NCBI GenBank assembly: GCA_903896045.1
Contig: CAITWD010000018.1
Span: 62,001-126,000 of the forward strand
Origin: an uncultured Actinomycetes bacterium
GTDB lineage: Bacteria > Actinomycetota > Thermoleophilia > Miltoncostaeales > Miltoncostaeaceae
Direction: 5' to 3'
DNA: 64,000 bases
This document shows positions 25,413 through 33,914 of this stretch, piece by piece; positions within the stretch are counted from its first letter, which is position 1, and each line of letters begins with the position of its first letter. The notes under the pieces are model-generated. The model saw only the letters and a program-made list of their open reading frames with translations. It ran no database searches and was not told the DNA's origin. The translations under genes were made by a program, and so were the position numbers.

Positions 25413-26636
25413 ATGAGTCATCGACGCACCTCTGTTCGTTGCCAGATCGGCCCGGTGAGTGTTGGCGGGGATGCACCCGTCGTCGTGCAGTCGATGACCA
25501 ATACCGATACCGCTGATGCGCGTGCGACCGCCGATCAAGTGGCGGCCCTTGCTGCTGCCGGCTCAGAGATCGTGCGGATCACCGTCAATAACCGTGCCAG
25601 CGCAGCGCGGGTGGCAGAAATTCGGGCTCGCTTGGATGAGGTCCACGGGATCGATGTCCCGCTCGTCGGTGACTTTCACTACAACGGCCACACCCTGCTC
25701 AATGAATTCCCTGATGCCGCGCGAGCGTTGTCGAAGTACCGGATCAATCCCGGAAATGTTGGCCGTGGCGCACGCCACGATGCCAATTTCGCCGCGATCG
25801 TTCAGGCCGCAATTGATTATGAGCGCCCGGTGCGAATCGGCGTGAACTTCGGTTCGCTTGATCCAGAACTGCTCGATGGCCTCATGGAAGAAAATGCGCG
25901 CCGGCCGGAACCGGACTCCGCAGGCGCCGTCGTGCGTGAGGCAATGATTATGAGCGCATTGAGCTCAGCGGAGGCCGCAGAAGAGATTGGGCTTGCCCAT
26001 GACCAGATCGTGCTTTCATGCAAGACCAGCCGACTGCAGGAGATGGTCGAGGTCTATCAGCAGCTTGCCGCGCGCTGTGATTACCCGTTGCACCTTGGCC
26101 TGACTGAAGCCGGGATGTCGAGTAAGGGCATCGTCGCCAGTTCTGCAGCCCTTGCGATCCTGTTACAGCAGGGCATCGGTGACACGATTCGCGCGAGTTT
26201 GACGCCTGAACCTGGCGCAGATCGCACGCTTGAGGCCCGGGTGTGTTGTGAGCTCTTGCAGTCGTTGGGGCTGCGTCAGTTTCGCCCACAGGTGACCGCG
26301 TGTCCGGGATGTGGTCGGACCACCAGCACGGTGTTTCAACAGCTCGCACAACAGATCGAGCAGCATCTCGCCGAGCGCATGGCAATCTGGCGCACCGAGC
26401 GGCCATCGGTTGCCCAATTGCAGGTGGCGGTGATGGGCTGCATCGTCAATGGCCCAGGGGAGAGCCGCGCGGCACACATTGGCATCAGTCTTCCTGGTAC
26501 CGGTGAATCGCCGAAGGCGCCTGTGTATGTCGATGGGCAAAAGGTTGCAACCCTCGAGGGCGACCGCGTGGCCGAGGAGTTCATCGGCATGGTGGATCAA
26601 TATGTGGATGCCAATTATCCACGGGTCGCGGGCTGA
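25413..26636 (+). CDS. ispG: 4-hydroxy-3-methylbut-2-enyl diphosphate synthase (IspG/GcpE)
   Basis: [4Fe-4S] enzyme converting MEcPP to HMBPP in the MEP pathway. The 407-residue protein begins with the TIM-barrel domain ([38 protein letters not shown]) and ends with the reductase-like cluster domain with cysteines in TACPGCGRT and [10 protein letters not shown]. Twelve nt after rseP, probably the same transcript. Confidence 0.96.
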   Translation: MSHRRTSVRCQIGPVSVGGDAPVVVQSMTNTDTADARATADQVAALAAAGSEIVRITVNNRASAARVAEIRARLDEVHGIDVPLVGDFHYNGHTLLNEFPDAARALSKYRINPGNVGRGARHDANFAAIVQAAIDYERPVRIGVNFGSLDPELLDGLMEENARRPEPDSAGAVVREAMIMSALSSAEAAEEIGLAHDQIVLSCKTSRLQEMVEVYQQLAARCDYPLHLGLTEAGMSSKGIVASSAALAILLQQGIGDTIRASLTPEPGADRTLEARVCCELLQSLGLRQFRPQVTACPGCGRTTSTVFQQLAQQIEQHLAERMAIWRTERPSVAQLQVAVMGCIVNGPGESRAAHIGISLPGTGESPKAPVYVDGQKVATLEGDRVAEEFIGMVDQYVDANYPRVAG

Positions 26637-26675
26637 GTCCAGCGCGGCGCGCGTGATGTGTTCCGCCGCACACGG

Positions 26676-26689
26676 TAGGGTCCGATCCC
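26676..26689 (+). promoter_or_regulatory. Leaderless-type -10 element before proS
   Basis: TAGGGT at 26676-26681, then 8 nt, then ATG 26690. Confidence 0.45.
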
Positions 26690-28441
26690 ATGGGAAATGA
26701 TCCAGCCGTTCACTGGCGCCTTCCGAGCGCCCCACGTGGCAGCTCAGTACGACTTTCTGGGCGATTTTGGCCAACACTTCGTGATGCACCCGCAGACGCG
26801 GAGGCGATCAGCCACAAGTTGATGGTGCGGGCAGGCCTCGTGCGCCAGTTGGCGTCAGGCCTCTATAGCTTCCTGCCCTTCGGCCTGCGCTCATTGCAGC
26901 GGGTGACCGCGATCATTCGCGAAGAGATGGATCACATCGGTGCCCAGGAAGTGCAACTGCCGGTGATGCACCCGGCAGAGATCTGGGAAGCCACCGGACG
27001 TTATGGCCTGGATGAGCAGTTTGCGCTCAAGGATCGCGGTGGGCGCGAGATGGTCCTGGGGATGACCCATGAGGAAATCATCACCTGGCATGCCGCACGC
27101 GAGATTCGGTCCTACCGTGACCTTCCGCAGAGTTGGTATCAGTTCCAAACAAAGCTCCGTGATGAGCCGCGTCCAAAGAGCGGAATCTTGCGTGTGCGCG
27201 AATTCACGATGAAGGACTCTTATTCGCTCGATGTCGATGAGGCCGGGCTCGATAAGTCCTATGACGCCCACGCTGCCGCCTACGCACGGATCTTCGATCG
27301 ATGCGGTTTGGTCTGGTACATGGTCGAATCAGATGTGGGAATGATGGGCGGCATGGGTGCGCATGAGTACATGGCACCGAGCACCGCGGGAGAGGACACC
27401 ATTGCGCGGGCCCCATCCGGGAGCTATTCAGCAAATGTTGAACTTGCGGTCTCGATCGCACGTGAGCCGGATTTTGGCGCCACCCCGGCGGCATATGAGG
27501 CCTTTGCGACCCCGGGGATTGGATCGATTGATGATTTGTCTGCCTTCACCGGGCTTGCGGCTGCGCGACTCGCAAAGAGTGTCGTGCTTGTCGGTGATGA
27601 TGGACCGGTGCTTGCGATCGTCCGCGGTGAGCATGATGTGCACGAGAAGAAAATTGCGCATCTGATTGGGCGCCATCGCCCTGCACAGCCGGATGAGATT
27701 CAGGAGTGGTTCGGCGCAGCGCCGGGATCACTCGGCCCGATTGGTGTCTCAAGGGTCAGGATCATCGTTGATCAGACCATTATCACTGGTCACTACGTCA
27801 CCGGGGCCAACCGCGATGGCGAGCATCTGCGGGGTGTGGTGTTTGGTCGCGATTTCACCGGCGAGGTTGCCGACATTCGGACCGTACTCGAGGGTGAAGG
27901 GGCCCCGGAGACCGGTGAGCCGCTCATTTTGGAGCCGGTGATCGAGATCGGAAACATCTTTAAGCTTGGCACCAAGTACTCAATTCCCCTGGATGCGAAG
28001 TACCTCAGCGCCGACGGTCACGAGCAACCAATCGTCATGGGCTCCTATGGAATTGGGCCTGCGCGGGTTCTTGCTGCAGCAATTGAGCAATCCAATGACG
28101 AGGCCGGCATCGTCTGGCCAAAGGCGCTTGCGCCGTTTGATGTGCACATGGTGCTCGTTGGAGATGCGGAGAGTCCGCAGGCCCAATTCGCAGACACCCT
28201 TTTCAATGAGCTCAGCGATATGGGATTTGCCGTGTTGCTCGATGATCGCCCAGGCACCAAGCCGGGTGAAAAGTTTGTCGAAGCAGAACTTCTGGGATGT
28301 CCCATCAGGGTCACGATCGGGAAGCGCACCCTGCCCGATGGTCCGCTTGAGGTGCAGGTACGTCGTGACCGCCAGGCCCATGACATCCCGCTTGAGGGTG
28401 CCGCCCAGGCGCTCCACGCCCTGTGGCAGGGGCTTCGATGA
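26690..28441 (+). CDS. proS: Prolyl-tRNA synthetase, bacterial type with editing domain
   Basis: Charges tRNA-Pro. The 583-residue class II enzyme has motif 1 around residue 70 (GLRSLQRVTAIIREEMDHIG), motif 2 QTKLRDEPRPKSGILRVREF, an INS editing domain in the middle (about residues 230-395) against Ala-tRNA-Pro, motif 3 VMGSYGIGPARVLAA, and a C-terminal anticodon-binding domain (FDVHMVLVGDAESPQ onward). ATG 26690 with a -10 element 8 nt upstream. The tRNA-Pro(GGG) gene lies 78 nt downstream. Confidence 0.97.
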   Translation: MGNDPAVHWRLPSAPRGSSVRLSGRFWPTLRDAPADAEAISHKLMVRAGLVRQLASGLYSFLPFGLRSLQRVTAIIREEMDHIGAQEVQLPVMHPAEIWEATGRYGLDEQFALKDRGGREMVLGMTHEEIITWHAAREIRSYRDLPQSWYQFQTKLRDEPRPKSGILRVREFTMKDSYSLDVDEAGLDKSYDAHAAAYARIFDRCGLVWYMVESDVGMMGGMGAHEYMAPSTAGEDTIARAPSGSYSANVELAVSIAREPDFGATPAAYEAFATPGIGSIDDLSAFTGLAAARLAKSVVLVGDDGPVLAIVRGEHDVHEKKIAHLIGRHRPAQPDEIQEWFGAAPGSLGPIGVSRVRIIVDQTIITGHYVTGANRDGEHLRGVVFGRDFTGEVADIRTVLEGEGAPETGEPLILEPVIEIGNIFKLGTKYSIPLDAKYLSADGHEQPIVMGSYGIGPARVLAAAIEQSNDEAGIVWPKALAPFDVHMVLVGDAESPQAQFADTLFNELSDMGFAVLLDDRPGTKPGEKFVEAELLGCPIRVTIGKRTLPDGPLEVQVRRDRQAHDIPLEGAAQALHALWQGLR

Positions 28442-28519
28442 GCACACAAGCGTTCCTTCGGGCTCACGGTGTGAGCTGTGGGGCAGAGCTGTCCCCTGTG
28501 GTAGCCTGAGCATGCATTT

Positions 28520-28593
28520 CGGGGCGTGGCGCAGCCTGGTAGCGCACCCGGCTGGGGGCCGGGCGGTCGGAGGTTCAAATCCTCTCGCCCCGA
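28520..28593 (+). tRNA. tRNA-Pro, anticodon GGG
   Basis: The 74-nt cloverleaf has acceptor arms CGGGGCG/CGCCCCG, a D-arm with AGCCTGGTAG, anticodon stem CCCGG/CCGGG around loop CTGGGGG (anticodon GGG) and T-arm GGAGG-TTCAAAT-CCTCT, with discriminator A. CCA is not encoded. TAGCCT at 28502-28507 is a plausible -10 element. Confidence 0.96.
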
Positions 28594-28600
28594 TGAAGGT

Positions 28601-29170
28601 ATGTCGGTAAGTCCCGACATTGCGCGGCGTCTGCGGTGGGTGCCCAATGCACTGACCATCGGGCGCCTTATTGCGCTTCCCGTGTTGGTGTGGATGCTCA
28701 CCCGTGTGCATGGAACGACCGATGCGGTTGTGGCGTGGACATTTGCCGCGGTCGCCATTACCGATCTGATTGACGGCTTTCTTGCACGGTTGCTGGGCGC
28801 TGAAACTGCATTTGGCCGCCTTGCTGATCCATTTGCCGATCGGATGCTCGTGGCGGTGGGGTTGATCGGGTTGATTGCAATTGACCGGTTGCCACCGGTC
28901 GGACCACTGATTGTCTTTGGGCGCGATGTGATCGTTGTGGGGGCAGTGATTGCCTTGCGCCACAGTGGGCTCGATGTGCGCGTGAATCTTTTGGGCAAGT
29001 TGTCGTCACTGTTGGTCATGGCATCGATTTCGCTGGCACTTTTGAGCACGGCGCAATGGATTGATGTGCTGTTTTGGGGTGCGGTGGTGCTCTCGATCGT
29101 CACCTTTGTGCAGTACGCCTGGACCGCAATTGTCGCGGCGCGGGGGAGGGGTATCTCAACCCATACTTGA
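28601..29170 (+). CDS. pgsA: CDP-alcohol phosphatidyltransferase, PgsA-like
   Basis: Membrane enzyme that transfers a phosphatidyl group from CDP-diacylglycerol to an alcohol, here probably glycerol-3-phosphate. The 189-residue protein has about six membrane helices and the full signature DGFLARLLGAETAFGRLADP followed by FADRM, giving D-G-x2-A-R-x8-G-x3-D-x3-D. ATG 28601 is the first start after the tRNA, only 7 nt downstream, with GAAGGT as ribosome site. The exact acceptor (glycerol-phosphate or inositol-phosphate) is not certain. Confidence 0.88.
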   Translation: MSVSPDIARRLRWVPNALTIGRLIALPVLVWMLTRVHGTTDAVVAWTFAAVAITDLIDGFLARLLGAETAFGRLADPFADRMLVAVGLIGLIAIDRLPPVGPLIVFGRDVIVVGAVIALRHSGLDVRVNLLGKLSSLLVMASISLALLSTAQWIDVLFWGAVVLSIVTFVQYAWTAIVAARGRGISTHT

Positions 29171-29196
29171 GGGTTCGGGTTGAAGCGCGCTATGCT
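29167..29196 (+). promoter_or_regulatory. Sigma-70-type promoter before the RsiG-like gene
   Basis: TTGAGG (29167-29172), 18-nt spacer, TATGCT (29191-29196). It overlaps the pgsA stop codon and is followed by AAGGAG before the ATG at 29227. Confidence 0.55.
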
Positions 29197-29226
29197 ATCG
29201 AGTAGCAACCGCGAAGGAGCCCCCAG

Positions 29227-29502
29227 ATGGAGTTGGAACCGCTTCCCGATCTCGCTGCAGTTCCCGATGCAGAGCTCAAACAGCTGATCGAGGATCTCAC
29301 TCAAGCTGAACGTGAGGTTTCGATGCAGCGCCGTGTCCTGCATGGGCGCATCGACATGCTGCGCCAGGAACTGGTGCACCGTTTGACGGCCAAAGACGAG
29401 GGCGCGCTGTCGGTGGTTGATGTGGATGCCCTGGCCCGCATTTTGGCCGGACGTCTTCCTGATGTGGACCGCCTGCAAGACCCACCGAAAAGCGCGGGAT
29501 AG
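29227..29502 (+). CDS. RsiG-like small helical protein (candidate c-di-GMP-responsive anti-sigma factor)
   Basis: A 91-residue soluble protein with a long helical stretch (about residues 15-55). Residues 28-43 read EREVSMQRRVLHGRID, which fits E-x3-S-x2-R-x3-Q-x3-D, the c-di-GMP-binding motif of RsiG anti-sigma factors, with His for Gln (E28, S32, R35, H39, D43). Streptomyces RsiG has two such motifs; a single-motif form that binds c-di-GMP as a homodimer is known from Rubrobacter. No WhiG-type sigma gene is in the window, so the partner is unknown. Own promoter and a strong AAGGAG site. The family call is inference from motif and size. Confidence 0.6.
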   Translation: MELEPLPDLAAVPDAELKQLIEDLTQAEREVSMQRRVLHGRIDMLRQELVHRLTAKDEGALSVVDVDALARILAGRLPDVDRLQDPPKSAG

Positions 29503-29507
29503 CCCAC

Positions 29508-29963
29508 GTGCGTTGTCCTGAATGCGATCAACCCCAAAGTCCCGCGCATCGCTTTTGCAGCAATTGCGGATCCCCGCTGCATCCCGATGGCGTGACGATT
29601 GAATCGACGGGGCCATTTGCGCTGCATGATGGCTCCAGCTCGGGGTATGGCGATGCATCCAGGAGTGATGGACCCGTGCTGGCGATTCGGGGTGGTGGGC
29701 CGGCAGGGGTGGTCTTTGCGATCCCGCGCACGGGTGCAATAACGATCGGTCGTTCGCCAAAATCCGACATCTTTCTCGACGATGTCACGGTGAGTCGCAA
29801 TCACTCCACGATTGAGCGCGGACCCGATGGGGTCACGCTGCACGATCTGGGCAGCCTGAATGGCACCTATGTCAATCGGCGTCGCATTCGTGAGTACGAG
29901 GTACTCCAGCACGGCGATGAGCTGCAAATCGGCAAGTTCCGACTGGTGTTTCTGGATCAATGA
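29508..29963 (+). CDS. Zinc-ribbon and FHA-domain protein (GarA/OdhI-like context)
   Basis: The 151-residue protein has an N-terminal zinc ribbon (CPECDQPQSPAHRFCSNCG, two CxxC pairs) and a C-terminal FHA domain that binds phosphothreonine peptides: ITIGRSPKSDIFLDD, VSRNHSTIE, LHDLGSLNGTYVN and LQHGDELQIGKFRL. GarA/OdhI, the FHA regulators of 2-oxoglutarate metabolism under Ser/Thr kinases, sit in the same pgsA-FHA-MerR setting in mycobacteria but carry a phosphorylatable tail rather than a zinc ribbon. Function here is inferred as phospho-signalling. GTG start; overlaps merR by 4 nt. Confidence 0.85.
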   Translation: MRCPECDQPQSPAHRFCSNCGSPLHPDGVTIESTGPFALHDGSSSGYGDASRSDGPVLAIRGGGPAGVVFAIPRTGAITIGRSPKSDIFLDDVTVSRNHSTIERGPDGVTLHDLGSLNGTYVNRRRIREYEVLQHGDELQIGKFRLVFLDQ

Positions 29964-30679
29964 CGACCGTTTCTGAAAACCCAGTGGTGCGCGAACAGGA
30001 TGGCCCGACGCTGTCGATCGGCGCCATCTGCGATGCGCTCAAAGTCGACTTTCCGACTATCTCGATCTCGAAAATCCGCTACCTCGAAGATCAAAAATTG
30101 GTGTCGCCAAAGCGCACCCCAGGCGGCTATCGACTCTTTTCCTCGAACGATCTTGAGCGGCTGCGCACCATTCTGCGCTTGCAGCGTGATGAGTTTCTCC
30201 CCTTGCGGGTCATTCGTGCCGAACTCGATGCCCAACCCGCGGGGACCTTCCCGGCGACGCCGGCACAAAAGCATGCGACGCGTCCCCAATTCGGCGAACC
30301 ATTGCCATCGCGGACCTATGGGATTGATGAAGTCTTGGAGCGCACTGGGGCATCGGCAGCACTCGTGCGGGATCTCGAGGAATATGGCCTGATTTCTGGC
30401 GCCAATGGCCTCGATGAGGTCTCCTTGCAGGTCATTCAGGCCGCTGCAGAGCTTGCGCAATTCGGAGTGCAGCCGCGTCATCTTCGCCAATTTCACACCG
30501 CTGCTGAGCGCGAGGCCGGATTGCTGGAGCAGCTGCTCACGACAGGCCTTCGGTCGCGAAACCCTGATCGTCGGGCCGAGGCGATGACGGCACTCGAGGA
30601 GCTCACCGGTCTTGTCGGCAATATGCGCCAGCTCTTGTTGGTCGCCGAATTGCGGGCAATCGCCGATAAGGCCAGTTAA
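29960..30679 (+). CDS. MerR-family transcriptional regulator
   Basis: The 239-residue protein has an N-terminal winged-helix MerR domain (ISKIRYLEDQKLVSPKRTPG, GYRLFSSNDLERL) and a second, weaker MerR-like segment (YGIDEVLERTGASAALVRDL), then helices. This resembles mycobacterial Rv1828, which lies beside garA and pgsA2. Target genes unknown. Overlaps the FHA gene and is joined to apt as TAATG. Confidence 0.87.
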   Translation: MTTVSENPVVREQDGPTLSIGAICDALKVDFPTISISKIRYLEDQKLVSPKRTPGGYRLFSSNDLERLRTILRLQRDEFLPLRVIRAELDAQPAGTFPATPAQKHATRPQFGEPLPSRTYGIDEVLERTGASAALVRDLEEYGLISGANGLDEVSLQVIQAAAELAQFGVQPRHLRQFHTAAEREAGLLEQLLTTGLRSRNPDRRAEAMTALEELTGLVGNMRQLLLVAELRAIADKAS

Positions 30680-31212
30680 TGGACTTTGATCAGGTCATTG
30701 GCAAGGTTCCGAACCATCCAAAGCCCGGGATCTTGTTCTTTGATGTGATGCCCATGTTTCGCGACCCCGCTGCGCTTGACGCGGCGATCTCGCGCATCGT
30801 GGAGTGGGCACGTCCACGTAAGGTGGATGTGGTGATTGGGGCAGAGTCACGCGGATTCATTCTTGGCGGTGCAGTCGCCCAGCACTTGGGTGCAGGTTTT
30901 GTCACTGCACGCAAGCCGGGAAAGCTCCCAGGGGCCACCGTGAGCCGTGAGTACGCACTCGAATACGGCACCGATCGGCTCGAGGTACAAGCAGACGCGA
31001 TTCGGCCGGGCCAACGCGTGCTGATTCACGACGACCTTCTTGCCACCGGTGGCACAGGTGCGGCCAAGATCGAGCTTGTTGAGTCGCTTGGCGGAATTGT
31101 TGTCGGTACGGCGTTCGTCGTTGAATTGACCTTTCTTGGGGGCCGAGAGCGGCTCACCCCACACGAGGTGTTCTCGCTGGTCAAGTACCACAGCGATGCT
31201 GTCCCAGCGTGA
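30679..31212 (+). CDS. apt: Adenine phosphoribosyltransferase
   Basis: Salvages adenine to AMP using PRPP. The 177-residue protein shows PNHPKPGILFFDVMPMFRDP, GAESRGFILGGAVA, ARKPGKLPG and the PRPP loop VLIHDDLLATGGTGAA. Length is normal. The one-base overlap with merR and 4-nt overlap with the kinase gene place it in the same operon. Confidence 0.94.
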   Translation: MDFDQVIGKVPNHPKPGILFFDVMPMFRDPAALDAAISRIVEWARPRKVDVVIGAESRGFILGGAVAQHLGAGFVTARKPGKLPGATVSREYALEYGTDRLEVQADAIRPGQRVLIHDDLLATGGTGAAKIELVESLGGIVVGTAFVVELTFLGGRERLTPHEVFSLVKYHSDAVPA

Positions 31213-31955
31213 TCGCGATCGGCGTTGATATCGGCGGAACGGCGGTCAAGGCTGGATGTGTCGACACCCGTACCGGTGCACTCATCGGAGAGCGGCTCCG
31301 TGTTGATACTCCGCATCGCGGTGGACCCGATGCCGTGGGTGAGGTGATTGCGGGAGTCGTTGCGCAGCTGGCAACCCCTGGACCGGTGGGAATCGGCTTC
31401 CCTGGACCAATTTTTCATGGCCAGATCATGACCGCCCCGCATCTGGCCCAATCATGGGTCGGGCGCGATGCGCCGGCTCTGTTTTCTGAGCGGCTTGGCC
31501 GCGAGTGCACGGTGATCAACGATGCAGACGCTGCCGGGTATGCAGAGATGCAATTTGGGGCGGGGCAGGGGCATTCGGGGAGCGTCTTGATGCTCACCCT
31601 TGGCACCGGGATTGGTTCTGCACTCTTTGTCGATGGCATGCTGGTACCGAACTTGGAATTCGGTCACATCGAGATTGACGGGGCCGATGCGGAGATCGCA
31701 GCCGCTGCCAGAGCGCGCGTCACCGAAGACCTTGCGTGGGAGGTGTGGGCTCGGCGGCTGTCGCGGTATATCGCAACCGTGGATCGGCTGTTATGGGTGG
31801 ATTTGGTGATCTTGGGTGGCGAGATCACCTCGGAGAGTGATCGGTTTCTGGGTGTCCTCGATGTGCGGCCCCCCGTCGAGATCGCACAGCTGCGCAATGC
31901 CGCGGGTGTGATCGGTGCAGCGACGTGGGCGGCAGAACAGGGAGGAAAGGGCTAG
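31209..31955 (+). CDS. ppgK: ROK-family polyphosphate glucokinase
   Basis: Phosphorylates glucose with polyphosphate and/or ATP. The 248-residue protein has the phosphate-binding IGVDIGGTAVKAG, GIGFPGPIFHG, NDADAAGYAEMQFGAG (catalytic Asp) and LTLGTGIGSALFVDGMLVPN followed by LEFGHIEIDG, which is close to known PpgK proteins of actinobacteria. It lacks the Cys-rich zinc motif of many ROK repressors. GTG start overlapping apt by 4 nt. A general ROK glucokinase is the alternative. Confidence 0.85.
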   Translation: MIAIGVDIGGTAVKAGCVDTRTGALIGERLRVDTPHRGGPDAVGEVIAGVVAQLATPGPVGIGFPGPIFHGQIMTAPHLAQSWVGRDAPALFSERLGRECTVINDADAAGYAEMQFGAGQGHSGSVLMLTLGTGIGSALFVDGMLVPNLEFGHIEIDGADAEIAAAARARVTEDLAWEVWARRLSRYIATVDRLLWVDLVILGGEITSESDRFLGVLDVRPPVEIAQLRNAAGVIGAATWAAEQGGKG

Positions 31956-31984
31956 TATCTCACCCTCAAGTTGAGGCTGAGATA
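31956..31984. terminator. Hairpin between convergent ppgK and the M32 peptidase gene
   Basis: TATCTCACCCTCAA and TTGAGGCTGAGATA pair over 14 positions with one mismatch around a very short loop. It directly follows the ppgK stop and faces the M32 stop 17 nt further on, so it is probably bidirectional. Confidence 0.65.
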
Positions 31985-32001
31985 TACAGATTTGGCGCCC
32001 T

Positions 32002-33495
32002 TCATACGTGCGGCGAGATCGCTCTGTGCACCCGTGTGGCGAGATGTGCGATCAGTGGATCTGCAGATAGCGGCGCCCCGTTTGCCCGGATCATGAGCTC
32101 GGCTGTCGGATACAGCGATCCATGCTGGTGGACCCGTGTGCGCAGCGCGCCAAGAATGGCGGCGAAATCTCCAGCGGCGATTCGCGTCTCGAGTCCGCCG
32201 AATTCGGTATCGAGCGTGGAGGCAAGTTGTGCCGCGTAGAGATTCCCCAAGGTGTAGGTCGGGAAGTATCCAAACATCCCGTCGGGCCAATGGACATCCT
32301 GCATCACGCCGTCTTTTGGGGACGTGGGGCGAATACCCAGCAATTCGACCATCCGGGTATCCCAGATCTCAGGCAGATCGTCGACCGAGATGCGGCCACT
32401 GATGAGCCCCACCTCAAGCTCAAACCGCAGCACGACATGCAAGTTGTAGGTCACCTCATCGGCGTTGACCCGAATGAGTGACGGCTGCACGCCGATGGTT
32501 GCGTTGTAGAGATCATCAACGCGAATTCCCTGCATCGCGGTCGGGAAGAGGGCCTCCATCCTGGGTGCAACCAGCTCCCAGAATGCCCGAGTGCCACCGA
32601 TGTGGTTTTCCCAGAATCTCGATTGTGATTCGTGTGCCCCGAGCGAGGGCGCGTCGTGAAGGAGTGTTCGCGCGTAGTCCGGTGAAAAACCCTGCTCGTA
32701 TGTGGCGTGACCCACCTCATGAAGCACGGTCAGGATGTTGCTGATGGGGTCGCGCTCGTCAATGCGCGTGGTGAAACGGACATCCCCGGCACCAAATGCG
32801 GTGGAGAACGGGTGGGCCGATTCGGCCAGGCGCCCGCGGGTGTGATCGAACCCCACCATTTCGGCGATCTCGTGGGCGAGCACCATCTGCGCGTCGTGCG
32901 GCCAATGGCGTGCCGGCAATGGGCGTGGGGTCGTTGCCTGCGCCTCGAGAATCATCGGGGTAAGGCGACTCGCGAGATCTGCAAAGAGGGGTGTGAGCGC
33001 GTCGGTGGTTGCGCCGGGTTCATAGCCATCGAGTAATGCGTCGTAGATGTGCGCCGAGTGCGAGAGCGCTTCTGCTTCACGGGTTTTGAGTCCCACCAGG
33101 TGGGCGAGAGGCCGACGTAAGGCATCCCAATCACCTCGTGGGTGCGCATCGATCCACGCAGCCACACAACGCGACTCCGCTTCACTGATCTCGCGTACCA
33201 GCGATTCGGGAAGTCGGGTTGCTCGGGCCCGCTCATGAGTGAGGAGCGCAACCTCGCGCGCGGCGACTGGATCGTTTGCGGCGGCGTTGCGCTGTGCATC
33301 GAGTACGTCATCGAGTTCGGGCCGAATGAGTTCGCGATGCAAGAGGGCTGCAAGTGTCGACATCTGATGAGTTCGGGTGTCGGTGCCCGATGCGGGCATC
33401 GCGGTGTCGCGGTCCCAATTGAGCAGCGCCATCGTGCCGCTCACGTCGGCGATCGTCGATGCCCATTCGCGAAATCGATCCGTGTCTGTGGCCAT
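32002..33495 (-). CDS. M32-family metallocarboxypeptidase (thermostable carboxypeptidase Taq type)
   Basis: Zinc carboxypeptidase of 497 residues, the usual family size. The active site HEVGH is visible in [16 protein letters not shown], with the downstream conserved [12 protein letters not shown] holding the third metal Glu. The N-terminal half is largely helical ([19 protein letters not shown]), and [20 protein letters not shown] is typical. ATG at 33495, preceded at 6 nt by a TAnnnT -10. Confidence 0.94.
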   Translation of the reverse strand: MATDTDRFREWASTIADVSGTMALLNWDRDTAMPASGTDTRTHQMSTLAALLHRELIRPELDDVLDAQRNAAANDPVAAREVALLTHERARATRLPESLVREISEAESRCVAAWIDAHPRGDWDALRRPLAHLVGLKTREAEALSHSAHIYDALLDGYEPGATTDALTPLFADLASRLTPMILEAQATTPRPLPARHWPHDAQMVLAHEIAEMVGFDHTRGRLAESAHPFSTAFGAGDVRFTTRIDERDPISNILTVLHEVGHATYEQGFSPDYARTLLHDAPSLGAHESQSRFWENHIGGTRAFWELVAPRMEALFPTAMQGIRVDDLYNATIGVQPSLIRVNADEVTYNLHVVLRFELEVGLISGRISVDDLPEIWDTRMVELLGIRPTSPKDGVMQDVHWPDGMFGYFPTYTLGNLYAAQLASTLDTEFGGLETRIAAGDFAAILGALRTRVHQHGSLYPTAELMIRANGAPLSADPLIAHLATRVHRAISPHV

Positions 33496-33507
33496 CGTGC
33501 AACGCTA
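33496..33507 (-). promoter_or_regulatory. Leaderless-type -10 for the M32 gene
   Basis: On the minus strand TAGCGT occupies 33507-33502, 6 nt before the ATG at 33495. Confidence 0.45.
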
Positions 33508-33531
33508 CCGGCTTACGTGCGCTCACGCCGC

Positions 33532-33543
33532 TATTGTGGGGAT
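33532..33543 (+). promoter_or_regulatory. Leaderless-type -10 for the 93-aa membrane protein gene
   Basis: TATTGT at 33532-33537, then GGGGAT, then ATG 33544. It stands back to back with the M32 promoter. Confidence 0.45.
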
Positions 33544-33825
33544 ATGACCTCTGCACCAAAGCCGCGTCCCAAGATCTTGATCTGGTGGGAAGACTTAAGT
33601 GTGTTGGTGCAGATTGGCGTGGTCGGGCCGATCTCGATCGTGATCATTTCTTGGCTGCACATCATTTTGTTTGTGCCCAATATTTCCGTCGGACGTGCCA
33701 TTGGCTACGGGATTTTCTGGGGCGCGATGGCCACATTCGCGCTCGTTGGGGCAACGCGGGCCGAACGTGCGCGGCGTTTGGCGGGTCAGCGCGCAGCTGC
33801 TCGGGACGATCGCAACGATTCATAG
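33544..33825 (+). CDS. Small membrane protein of unknown function, 93 aa
   Basis: I do not recognise a family. Two predicted membrane helices (about residues 20-43 and 50-70, IGVVGPISIVIISWLHIILF and AIGYGIFWGAMATFALVGA) lie between a short Pro/Lys-rich N-terminus and a basic C-terminal tail rich in Arg and Ala. Divergent from the M32 gene with 48 nt between the starts. The longer frame upstream runs antisense through the M32 gene and was not used. Confidence 0.6.
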   Translation: MTSAPKPRPKILIWWEDLSVLVQIGVVGPISIVIISWLHIILFVPNISVGRAIGYGIFWGAMATFALVGATRAERARRLAGQRAAARDDRNDS

Positions 33826-33914
33826 GTGCATTCGACGGGTGCCCTGATCCGGCGTGCGGGTCGGTGGGATCGGTATCGTGAAGATGATCACTCGAATCAG
33901 ACCCAAGGAGTTTG

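Noticed and set aside
28045-29760. 571-codon open frame on the minus strand across proS, the tRNA and pgsA
   Set aside because: It runs antisense to three clearly identified genes and its product has the Arg/Ser/Pro-rich composition of a GC-rich shadow frame.
29301-29960. 219-codon minus-strand frame opposite the RsiG-like and FHA genes
   Set aside because: The plus-strand genes have clear motifs, promoters and ribosome sites; the antisense product has none.
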